Positions 9,640 through 20,114 of a stretch of DNA of 62,000 nucleotides are shown one piece after another. The DNA is from Apostichopus japonicus (taxonomy: Eukaryota; Echinodermata; Holothuroidea; Aspidochirotida; Stichopodidae). How positions within the stretch are numbered: position 1 is the first letter of the stretch; every line of letters begins with the position of its first letter. The stretch is from the NCBI RefSeq assembly GCF_037975245.1, contig NC_092577.1:77501-139500 (forward strand). The letters are read 5' to 3'. The position numbers were made by a program, and so were the translations under genes. The notes under the pieces were generated by a model, which saw only the letters and a program-made list of their open reading frames with translations, was not told where the DNA came from and did not search any database.

Positions 9640-11045
9640 CTGGTTTGACGGACCACAGCTGAACGGAAATGTTCTGTCCAAGCCAGATTAGGAATGGCCT
9701 GACCAGATAAGATCAGTCCACACCAGAACTGACCTGATCCAGAAGGAACCTAACCAGATCTGACCCTATCAGATCAGTATTAACCATTAGACAACACCAG
9801 GTCAGAACTGAGCTGCTTGACCTGAGACCTGTACAGAACAACCGAGTCTTAAATTGGATCAGAACCGACCAAACCAGATCAGATCAGGGCTGACCCTATC
9901 AGATCAGGATTAACCATTAGACCAAACCAGGTCAGAACTGAGCTGCTTGACCTGAGACATGTACAGAACAACCGAGTCTTAAATTGGATCAGAACCGACC
10001 AAACCAGATCAGATCAGGGCTGACCCTATCAGATCAGTATTAACCATTAGACCAAACCAGGTCAGAACTGAGCTGCTTGACCTGAGACCTGTACAGAACA
10101 ACCGAGTCTTAAATTGGATCAGAACCGACCTTACTGGAGCAGTTCATGTCTGACCCAGTGGCGGAGCTAGGGGTATTGGTCAGGGGGCGAGAATGGTCTG
10201 TAGGGGCGCTTTCGTCACTATCTAAGCGGAGCGCCACCACAGGTTGGCGTGGAGCGTACAGAATTTTTTTGAGTAAAGATACTCCCTAGATCGCCGGAAT
10301 GACCCTTTCCGGGCCTTGCTATAAATTGCAGATAAACGAAGAATAAATAGGTTTCATCGCCATTTGAGACAACTCGGAAGTTTATATGGGTGTTGAAAGT
10401 ACATGCGCTTCATCACAATCCCTGTGGTATCTTTGTGAGTGCTCATGTTTTCGTAGCCCTGACACAATGCCTGTTGTGCCTGTTGTAACCCACTGCACTA
10501 ATCAACACACTGATCATGGAGCGGCGTATAACGTACACTGCATGTCGACTTAAAGTTTGGTGTTTATTACTATTTCAGCCACTACGCGTGGCGTATCGTC
10601 TAAAAATAGATCGAAACCCCCGTACAGTTCTTGGAAATAGCTTCGTACAACGGAAGTGCCGATAAATTAAAGACCGCCGTTAGAGCATTTTGTCAGAAAA
10701 TTACACCAACAAAATGTGACAAATGTCAATAGGTAGATGAGAGCGCAATAAAATAGTCAATAATCGCGAATAAGTAAAAACTGTTAAAAAGCTGAAAAGG
10801 GCGCCAGCAGTCCATTTGAGTCCGTCAGGGGGGGGGGGGGGCATTCGCCCCCTGACTATATGGACGCTCCGCCACTGGTCTGACCCTATCAGATCAGGAT
10901 TAACCATTAGACCAAACCAGATCAGAACTGAGCTGGCTGATCTGAGACCTGTACTGACCTAATGAGTCTTTAATTGACCTATTGAGTCAAACTAGATCAG
11001 TATTGACCTAACCAGAGCAGACTAGAACTTACCTGATCAGGCTAT
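9640..11045. repeat. 130-bp satellite built on CCAGATCAGA motifs, interrupted by a hAT element
   Basis: The segment starting TGACCCTATCAGATCAG recurs at 9761, 9891 and 10021, which sets a period of 130 bases. A further unit starts at 10881. Subrepeats of CCAGATCAGAACTGA type run through the outer parts. The element at 10156-10877 lies inside one unit with an 8-base target duplication. Confidence 0.93.
10156..10877 (+). mobile_element. Non-autonomous hAT DNA transposon, 722 bp, with perfect 8-bp target duplication
   Basis: The ends are CAGTGGCGGAGC and its reverse complement GCTCCGCCACTG, a 12-base terminal inverted repeat. The flanks are identical 8-mers, GTCTGACC at 10148-10155 and 10878-10885. 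An 8-base duplication with CAGTGGCG-type ends is the signature of the hAT superfamily. There is no transposase frame, so movement would need a transposase supplied elsewhere. Inside are the 43-bp module at 10217-10259, a box reading GATCGCCGGAA, and a long G run (about 10827-10840) next to CCCCCTGAC near the right end. The element lies in the 130-bp satellite. Confidence 0.95.
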
Positions 11046-12985
11046 GTAATGTAGTAAAGATGTAGTATACCGCCACCATTTTGCTATTAACTTTAGATAC
11101 CGTATTGGACGATAACGGACAGATGTGAAGATTACAATATAGTATGTAGAGCATCATAACACACGTCTCTTGTTTGCTCTCTGCTTCTTTGTTCATTCTA
11201 TATCAGGCGCGTATCCAGGGGGCGTTGGGGCGTTGGGGGCGCGCGCCCCCGGGTAAGAAAAAGAGGAGAGAAAATAAGAGAAGAAAAGAGAGAAAAAAGA
11301 GATGGGGAAAAGAGGAGGAAGGAGAGGAAGGAAGGAAGGGAAAAGAAAAAGAAGAGAGAATAAGGAGAAAAGGAGGGAGTAGAAGATAAACGCCAAGACA
11401 CCGGGAAGGGAAGAGGAACAGTCATAATTACAGCGCTGATCAATATTATATACACAGGGTAGCCATTGACGGATCGAGGATTACAGAGCTAGAGGCGGGC
11501 GCCTCACCCTACCCCTTACACCGACAACTCCATTTTTTTTCGTTTCCGTTTTTCCTCTCTCACTAATGTATATATATATATATGTATATACTATATATGG
11601 TCTATCATAACGCGTATGTGTGTATGGACGCCTTAATCAATTGTACAATTGTGCTATGAAACCAACTGTGGCTGGTCTCGAACTCGACCGAGTATTTCGG
11701 CATTAGACCAGGATCTATATGCGAACTGCACTAGACCTATGTCCTTCGGTGCAACACTGCCATCCAGAAATAAAATGTTATACATTCCGACCTGAACGCT
11801 AATTGTTACCCCAAAATCATGTAGTGGATCCAAGGGCGTATCATGGGGTGGGGCGGAGGGGGTGGGCGACGCACCCATCACTTCTTGAGATTGTACCCAT
11901 GTGCCCCATCCCTCTAATCGCTTCCCGATGAGTTACGAAACTTAATTAATGACCTTCGCCCGTAGTACCAAGACCTTGACAAAATCCGGTAACACACCAC
12001 TTCATTGATAAGAAGTGATCGGGTTGTACATTAGTGACGTCTAGAGGTCGTGCATTGACCTACATGGAGTGTGACCACTCCCGACTTTGCAATTTCCCAA
12101 GATCAGGCCCCGAAAAATCCCAAGGGCACTGTACTATATGGATATCTAGCGATATCTAGGGATGAAAATCCAAAGATCTTCCCTAAACTGAAGGCAGATA
12201 GAGAATCGAAGCCGTCAGTGTGTAATGAACTTGAAACTGTGCGTCTTTCGAAATGAAAAGAATGTGGGGCAAAGTAGCGTAACTCCTATGGGCTCGGACC
12301 GTGCTGAGCCGGTGGCCCCGACCAAAAGGGGGCCCCCGCTATACTGATGCACAGAGAAAGGGTACCTCTTTGGATAGGGAGGGCCCGTTTTACTGGGAAA
12401 GAAACACTCATGCAAGACTGAACAAGACAATATACATATTTTCACGTGATACGGACATCATGATCATGGGCTCATTTGGGTATTAATGTCTGTATCGAGC
12501 TAGTTGTGTTATTTATTATTATAATGAAAACAAAGTATAAAATTTGAAACCTAATTCCAGCCAATGTTGTACTGAGTACAACATCGGGACATGATTTTTT
12601 GAAAAAATTCTAAAATAATAACCCAACACTCAATAGACTTGAAACTGCGTTCGTTTGAAAAAGAAGACAGGGCTTTCATATAAATATAATAATAAAAGGT
12701 AAGAATAAAGATGCCTTCGGTGTATCTGGTAAGTAAAAAAGCACAGGAAATTAGGCTAAGATGTAGACAAAGTTTCAGCCGAAATTAGGCCTATGCTTAG
12801 GTTTGATTACTTTATTTGTTCAGTAGGCACTTGCCCACCCCCTCCCCTGGAAAAAGGTTAAGCATTTGACATTTCAATTATTTCACCCAACCAACAGTTA
12901 TGTTCATTGCATACGGTCCTATAATGCATTACTGAAATTATTGAAAGTCAAAATCCTAAGACATGAGATCTCAAAATAACCAATG
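11046..12985. other. Intergenic region with a possible hAT end, purine-rich tract and TA repeat
   Basis: No gene is recognised. At about 11204 the sequence CAGGCGCGTATCCAGGGGGC resembles a hAT 5' end but no partner end or target duplication was found. A purine-rich tract of about 130 bases follows (11258-11390), and its two-strand open frames are low-complexity artefacts. A TA microsatellite lies at about 11570-11600. Confidence 0.5.
11258..11390. repeat. GA-rich low-complexity tract
   Basis: Almost pure A and G on the plus strand (AAGAGGAGAGAAAATAAGAG style). It encodes only Lys/Arg/Glu- or Phe/Ser/Leu-rich nonsense frames. It may be the interior of a degraded hAT-like element that starts at about 11204. 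Confidence 0.7.
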
Positions 12986-12989
12986 TGTA

Positions 12990-13248
12990 AATGCAACTTG
13001 AACGGGAAGTGTCTTTTCCGACGATCTAGGAGTATTTTTTGGTAAAAAAATCGTTGTACGCTCCGCGCCAACCGATGGTGGCGCTCTGCTTAGATAGTAT
13101 CAAGGAGTATGTTACACCTACATGACCTACTGACCCTCCCCTCCCCCCTTTTGTAATCATTTCTGCGGACGCTCTTGCCTGGACCTTCTGATAGGAGGCC
13201 CCTTTGGGCCAGGAGCCCCCACCCTCCAGGCTCATCGTTACGCCACTG
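12990..13248 (-). mobile_element. hAT-family element fragment (minus orientation)
   Basis: Its 5' end, read on the minus strand from 13248, is CAGTGGCGTAACGATGAG, a typical hAT terminus. It then contains the 43-bp module at 13056-13098 and the following box (CTAGATCGTCGG, compare GATCGCCGGAA at 10156-10877). The other end and target duplication were not found, so the copy is truncated or decayed; the left boundary given here is approximate. Confidence 0.75.
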
Positions 13249-13810
13249 GTAGAGCATTGCACAATAAACAGATAATAGCTATTTATTTCAGTCTCATTTA
13301 ATTATTCGAATTTTTAAGGAAACAACCGATATCACATCATATCAGTGAGCATGAAAATGGCGTTCCGGGATGAACAGCCTCCAAACTGTAGATGTGTGAA
13401 GTGTTCGGTTTCGGAAATATCTGGTATATTTTCATTTCCTTCAACGAAGTTTTATAGTAGCCGTTATAAGAGGTTTTAATATTTGTACACCAATAAATTA
13501 ACTGTGTCTGAATTTTCGAAAATTCCCTGACCACCTTAACATACTTCCCTCTACTCGTGCAATTTTGACCGGTCTGTTAGGGGTTGAAGGAGGTTTTTCT
13601 ATATTGGTTGTTCATAGATGAATTTTTGTGCAACATTATGGGTACGTTTTGAAGTGAATTTACTCACGAGAATTGTGTATTTTCAAATTCTGAACAAATA
13701 ATGGGCTTAATACCTTGACGGCTTACGGGTATTGTGGGCCGCGACGACGTAGAATTACCTACAAAAAGCAATGATCCACAGGAGATGCGATGAGGTTGAA
13801 CATGATGTGT

Positions 13811-14907
13811 CAGGCGCGGCGGAACGGAAAAATTATTGGGGGGGCTAATGTGTGGAAACTATCTAAGCGGAGCGCCACCATCGGTTGGCGCGGAGCGTAC
13901 AAGAAAATTTTGGGTTTTTTCAAAGCCCCAGATGGCCGGAAACGGCACTTCCCGAGTGTTTTATGCTGCGAATACCTAGTCCTAAAATATGGGTCTCAAG
14001 CCTGCAATTTCTCAGATTGCACGTAAAAAAGTCTGTAAAAACATTGTAATTTGTATATTCGATGGTGTTTTAAGATAGTAGCTATTACTCGCAGTGTACT
14101 CGCAAAGACGTTTTTGAGTCTAGTAAGGGCAGTGGCGGAGCTAGGGGTATTGGTCAGGGGGGAGGGCAGGAATGGTCTGTAGGGGCTCTTTCGACACTAT
14201 CTAAGCGGAGCGCCACCACAGGTTGGCGCGGAGCGTACAGAAAATTTTTGAGTAAAGATACTCCCTAGATTGCAGGAAATGACCCTTTCCGGGCCTTGTT
14301 AATTTGCAGATAAACGGAGAATAAATAGGTTTCGTCGCCATTTTGTCGGAAAATTACACCAACAGAATATGACAAATGTCAATAGGTATATGAGAGCGCA
14401 ACAAAATAGTCAATAATCGCGAATAAGTGAAAGTAGTGAAAAGCTGAAAAGGGCGCCAGCAGTCCATTTGAGTCCGTCAGGGGGGGGGGGGGGGATCCGC
14501 CCCCTGACTGTATATATGGACGCTCCGCCACTACGTAAGGGGATGTTGGAGAACTGGCTGAAATGAGGCAAGTCATTTGCCTAAGACGAAGTTGTGTTAC
14601 GCTTACCGGTACTCACACTCACTGCTTCTACTTTTCACGGGGCGTGAAGACGCGGTTGGGGTGACAATGTGGTCTATAGCCAGGGGACGGGCCGAGGGTC
14701 CCCCAGCAATTACTTAAATTATTACACCTATATAGTATACGTGTGCATCGGACAGATCGACACGTATGCATTGAAAAATGGGCAGATACACGTTTCGGAG
14801 CCTTAATAATTATTGGGGGGGCTTATCATGCATTTGCCCCCTCAACTTTTTCATTGGGGGGCTGAGCCCCCCCCCCAAGCCCCCCCCCCCCGGTTCCGCC
14901 GCCACTG
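13811..14907 (+). mobile_element. Non-autonomous hAT transposon with 8-bp target duplication, carrying a second hAT inside it
   Basis: The left end CAGGCGCGGCGGAAC pairs with the right end GTTCCGCCGCCACTG with two mismatches. The flanks are identical 8-mers, TGATGTGT at 13803-13810 and 14908-14915. The 43-bp module lies at 13858-13900. Removing the nested element (14130-14533) and one copy of its target duplication leaves an element of about 685 bases. G- and C-rich runs lie near the right end (14814-14890). No transposase frame. Confidence 0.92.
14130..14533 (+). mobile_element. Nested hAT element, internally deleted relative of the 10156 copy
   Basis: It starts CAGTGGCGGAGCTAGGGGTA and ends GCTCCGCCACTA (last base changed from G). 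The flanking 8-mers are AGTAAGGG and CGTAAGGG (7 of 8 match). The sequence closely follows the 722-bp copy at 10156-10877 but lacks about 320 internal bases. The junction falls where the longer copy has CGCCATTT and GCATTTTGTC, sharing CATTT, so deletion at a short homology is likely. The 43-bp module is at 14196-14238. Confidence 0.9.
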
Positions 14908-14915
14908 TGATGTGT

Positions 14916-16669
14916 GACTGGTAACAATCTTCAACAAGAGCATCAATGACGCAGTATCTCAATACTGGAAGTTCTAATTTCGATTCCTAGTTTCTTATCT
15001 TTGCTCTGTCTCTACAATTATCAATATCAATATATATAATATTTTTGGTCATATAGTTTGACGTCAATGACAACAGTCAAATAAGAAGAGGCGAACAACT
15101 CGACCATATTCTTGATGCCCGCCTTGAGAAAGCTAGGCCTATCGACCTACTGTAGGTTACTGTAGACTGTAGTGGTGACTACCATCAAAACTGTGTACAC
15201 TTCCAATTATCAAAACAACCCACGTTTTTCCATCTCAATAATTTTGACATGAAGATTTCGTGGATTTATGACTGGGAAAAAATAATGTACATATGTAGAA
15301 TATAAGTTTTAAATTGAAAGTGATGGGTGGCCTCCTCCTCCCCTAATAGCCACCCCAGTTCCTCTCCACTTTAGTATTTTCTTTTAATTCTTTGTATATT
15401 TGATGTCAAACATCACAGGTTCAAAAGAAAGCTAAACATACTTCTTATAACCTTTTTATATCCTTATAAATAAAACATAACCTTATCCAATTTTTATAGT
15501 CTTATAAAAGTTGTGATGTTATGGCCGGCTCCTCTTTTATACATACTCCAGTGAAAATATAAAATGTGATAGATTATAATTTTTGTTTTTAATTCTTTTT
15601 TTGGGGGGGGGGGGGGTTAAAGAAATATACCAAACAAGCTGTTAATTCATAATGATGCTTCATTCTAGAAATGCACAATATACACTCTATTCCAAATGAA
15701 TAGTTGTTGTATTATCCCATTAACATTATGTTAAATTTATGGAGTCACAGTTAATATATAAGTTGGAAACTTAACTTAAAAATTAAAACACACTGTAAGG
15801 CAATCAAACAAACTTACTGTACCCTGGCCCAAAACTGCCTGAACACCACCAGTACAATGCTAATGTGGCTATTACTAAATGAAGGCCTAATATAGAATGC
15901 ATTATGCCTAGCCTAAACTTGTAGCCTTCAGCAGCACAAGTGTATACGTAATTATACAAAATACCTGATGGGCAATCAAACAAACTTATCATGACTCTTG
16001 CTCTGAAAAACTACCTGAACAACAGAACAATCCTTAAATTGATATTACTAAAACCATGGAGCTATAAACAGTCGAAGTCCTAATATCAATTAAATGCACA
16101 ACAATGTGTATATGGAATTAGTGTGCAATACACGACCAGTACCAGCATCTCACAACAGTACAGTAAATTGGTCGTGAGGGTGACCATTTTCGTATATCTA
16201 ACATGTAGCTGCCATGAGGCATAGCCAATCTGCTACAAACCAGACTTGGAGGCGGGGCTTGAGTCATAGCCAATCTGCTACACAAGACTTGGAGGCGGGG
16301 CTTAATCATCAAAAACAATGAAACAAACAAGTTTTGGAGCGTGTGCAAAAAGGCCTTATTTCAACTGTTTTTCAGAGTGATTTGGCCAAATTTGGACATA
16401 AATCGGTGAAAAAGTCATAGAATGAGATACAATTCTGGAATAAAAAATAGTAACTTTTGTTGGCCTATATGATATATGCTTGCTCTGGAAATTCATGAGA
16501 AAAAGAACTTTGTATGAAGACGCTGAAAAATTTTTAAGAGAAGAGAGAGTCCCACGTACTGTTACAATATCTCTATACATGTAATGTATTGAGATAAAAA
16601 TGTTATAGATGAAAAAAAAAAAAATATTGGGATATTCTTGGTTCTCAGGCAAAAGTGTACATCTGGTTG
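14916..16669. other. Intergenic, no gene recognised
   Basis: AT-rich unique sequence with a T/G homopolymer run (about 15595-15616) and short random open frames. Only the CCAAT/GC-box pair at 16220-16303 stands out. Confidence 0.45.
16220..16303. promoter_or_regulatory. Duplicated CCAAT-box plus GC-box segment
   Basis: Two copies of a segment of about 40 bases each contain CATAGCCAATCTGCTACA, then ACTTGGAGGCGGGGCTT. CCAAT (NF-Y type) and GGGCGG-type (Sp1/KLF type) boxes in fixed order are common in animal promoters. No gene start is recognised beside it, so it could equally be a short duplicated repeat. Orientation is undetermined. Confidence 0.35.
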
Positions 16670-16823
16670 GTCATTTCAAGCCCGAGGAGAAGTGCCATTT
16701 CCGGTGATCTGGGGGGTGTCAAAACCAGAATTTTTCTTGTACGCTGCGCGCCAACCAATGGTGGCGCTGCACTTAGATAGTAATTCGTGCCCCCCAGGTT
16801 AGAAAATCCTGGATATGCCCCTG
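16670..16823 (-). mobile_element. hAT-family end fragment (minus orientation)
   Basis: On the minus strand it begins at 16823 with CAGGGGCATATCCAGGA, a hAT-like terminus. It continues through the 43-bp module (16739-16781) and a box reading GATCACCGGAAATGGCACTT. The other end was not found; only about 150 bases are clearly related. Confidence 0.7.
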
Positions 16824-18110
16824 CATATACATGCCCTTACCTAACACTGAAGGATATCACAGGCTGCAGATTAGAAAACAAAATGAATAAACACTGGCAG
16901 GAGTTCTGTTCATTCATCTTGCAACTTTATTCAAGAAAACAATTTTATAATATTCAAAATAATTATTGCTTATCAGTTAGTAAAACAAGGCTAATCAGTA
17001 TGTTTGATATAAATGTATAAAAGGTATATAAATGGTAAGTGGCATAAATATATTACAAATATAGTACTCCCAATGTTTAATGCATAACATGTTGATTATT
17101 AAAGTAATATTTCAACTAGTACAATCATAAATTGTGATCCCCACTAAAATATCCTGTTCTTCATCAAAGGGAAGCATTCTTTCAATCCCACAGCTGCTTA
17201 GCAAACATCATTGCAATCAGAGGATACAATCTTCCCAACTATGAAACCACTGGTACATACATGTTACCCTCCTGGCCAAAATTAAATTCAAATCATACAC
17301 AATCATCACTACTTAATACATCAAATACAGCTTCTAGTGTGTTATCAATTAATATCAATGTTATCACCTCACCTATATACATCTTCAAGCTGAAAGCAGC
17401 AGTTGCAATAACCTTGCTCTCAAAGGTCTTATCAAATGACCTTACCTAATAACTATTTTTAGCACTTGACATATTGACTAATATAACCTTTGTATCAAAA
17501 TACATTCATGAACTCTACAGAGGGAATTATGAAAATTGCTGTTCCTAGCTACTTGATGAGGTACAGGCTGTGACCTGCCCTAAATACAAACATTTAGCAA
17601 AAAAAGAAAGTTAACACATGATGATATAGATAGGAAAAAAAATATTATATATATATTATTAATAAAAACAAATTCTAAACCAATTAACAAAACTGAAATC
17701 TTTAAAAAAAAAAACTAGAAAGTTGATAATTTTGTAACTAATAATAAATAAATGAATATTAAGTAAAGTTAATAGCTCTAATTAAAATGCAGCAACATGA
17801 ATTTAGAATTAGACATAATGGCAGCCATAGATTAAACAAAAGGAAAATCAAATATATTCCAAGATATGTTCCATGATAATTTCAAACACACCAGCCATTT
17901 GGTTGGATATCCATAGCTAAATTTGTTAAGAAAGGATAGCACAAAGGAAAAGAAGTGTAATAATTATAAAATAGACAAAAACATCTAAAACAAAGAAATA
18001 AGTACAAAGCTGTAATATTGACAATGTTTACCTTAAATGTTAATGGAATGTGTTGAATTTCTGCAAAGCACAGTTCAAGGTACCTCTTATGCACATTTCT
18101 ACACCTTGAA
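16824..18110. other. AT-rich intergenic sequence
   Basis: No exon, RNA gene or mobile-element end is recognised. Open frames of 62-77 codons look random. Confidence 0.45.
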
Positions 18111-18119
18111 TCTACCTAC

Positions 18120-19415
18120 TTAGAACCTAGAACTACACCCAATATTCTATCACATCTTGCATTTCCAGCATCTCACAAGATCCTATAACTAACAATCTCC
18201 CATATGCCATGTTCTATCACAGCTGGCATCTCCAGCATCCCACAAGACCCTAGAACTAACGGTCTCATACACTCCATATTCTACCACATCTCCAGCATCC
18301 CACAAGACCCTACAACTAACAATCGCCTAAGTGCCATGTTCTATCAAAGCTTGCATTTACAGCATCCCACAAGACCCTAGAACTAACGGTCTCATACACT
18401 CCATATTCTACCACATCTCCAGCATCCCACAAGATCCTACAACTGACAATCTCCTAAATGCCATGTTCTATCAAAGCTTGCATTTACAGCATCCCACAAG
18501 ACCCTAGAACTGACAATCTCATACACTCCATATTCTACCACATCTCCAGCATCCCACAAGATCATACAACTAACAATCTCCTAAATGCCATGTTCTATCA
18601 AAGCTTGCATTTACAGCATCCCACAAGACCCTAGAACTAACAGTCTCATACACTCCATATTCTACCACATCTCCAGCATCCCACAAGACCCTACAACTAA
18701 CAATCTCCTAAGTGCCATGTTCTATCAAAGCTTGCATTTACAGCATCCCACAAGACCCTAGAACTAACGGTCTCATACACTCCATATTCTACCACATCTC
18801 CAGCATCCCACAAGATCATACAAGTAACAATCTCCTAAATGCCATGTTCTATCAAAGCTTGCATTTCCAGCATCCCACAAGACCCTAGAACTAACGGTCT
18901 CATACACTCCATATTCTACCACATCTCCAGCATCCCACAAGATCCTACAACTGACAATCTCCTAAATGCCATGTTCTATCAAAGCTTGCATTTACAGCAT
19001 CCCACAAGACCCTAGAACTGACAATCTCCTACACTCCATATTCTACCACATCTCCAGCATCCCACAAGATCCTACAACTGACAATCTCCTAAATGCCATG
19101 TTCTATCACATCTTACATTTCCAGCATCCCACAAGACCCTAGAACTAACGGTCTCATACACTCCATATTTTACCACATCTCCAGCATCCCACAAGATCCT
19201 ACAACTGACAATCTCCTAAATGCCATGTTCTATCACAGCTTGCATTTACAGCATCCCACAAGACCGTAGAACTAACGGTCTCATACACTCCATATTTTAC
19301 CACATCTCCAGCATCCCACAAGACCCTACAACTGACAATCTCCTAAATGCCATGTTCTATCAAAGCTTGCATTTACAGCATCCCACAAGACCCTAGAACT
19401 AACAATCTCCTATTC
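18120..19415. repeat. 127-bp dimeric satellite
   Basis: The landmark CCATATTCTACC recurs at 18274, 18401, 18528 and 18655, a period of 127 bases. Each unit is a dimer of two related halves. Both halves contain CAGCATCCCACAAGA; one continues CCCTAGAACTAACGGTCTC and the other TCCTACAACTGACAATCTCC. About ten dimers are present. Confidence 0.95.
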
Positions 19416-20114
19416 CTCATATCTTGTGCATTTCACAAGACACTTCTTATCAGAATCACCTACATACCAAGTTCTCCTGCATCTTCATCATAACATATGT
19501 GCATATATACATTTAGTATGCAAACTAAAACTTAAGCTGTACATAGTGGAATCCTCAGAGCACTTCTTGGATAGAAAGTTGTGTATTGTGTACAGAGAGA
19601 AATACATGCCAGATACCACATCATAGAACAATGACCAATGTCTGTTCCACAAAATTTAATTGCACATTAGATACTACAAGATAGAAATCAGACTATAATA
19701 AAGAAGTGATTGTATTCAAGCAGTGTGGCATCAATCCTCAGTGTTCCTGTTAAAGAAAAAAAAAAAAAAAAGATTTCAATGACTTAATTAGCTGCTTGAG
19801 TTGAAAGTTCCCTTTTTGAGTAAACATTCTTACTGTCTGCTTTCAAAAAAGCTATTCCTTAACTGTACAGGTGTACTTGAAATATTATAACAACTGTAAG
19901 GTTAGTATGGCTAAGGCAACATGTATGCAATTGCTGCACCATGGTGCTTGGAATGTCAGATGAGCCTGTGAATATCAATAATACAGCTCACCTGACATGT
20001 CAGGTATACCAGCAACACAACACAGAAGAACTAACCATAGTGGTATACCCGACACATCAGGTATACCAGCACAGTTAAAGCTACACAACACAAATGGATT
20101 AACCAAACTGGTGT
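19416..20114. other. Spacer with short palindromic repeats
   Basis: Unique sequence with a poly-A run (19756-19773). Near 19990-20115 is a short cluster of GGTATACC and CCTGACATGTCAGG-type palindromes that leads into the next array. No gene recognised. Confidence 0.45.

Noticed and set aside
11174-11455. Lys/Glu-rich and Phe/Ser-rich frames on opposite strands
   Set aside because: Low-complexity purine tract; no domain, and the composition is explained by base bias.
12820-13248. Complete hAT element starting at CAGTAGGCACTTGCCC
   Set aside because: The proposed left end does not pair with CAGTGGCGTAACG, and the flanking 8-mers (TTTTTGTT-like versus GTAGAGCA) do not match.
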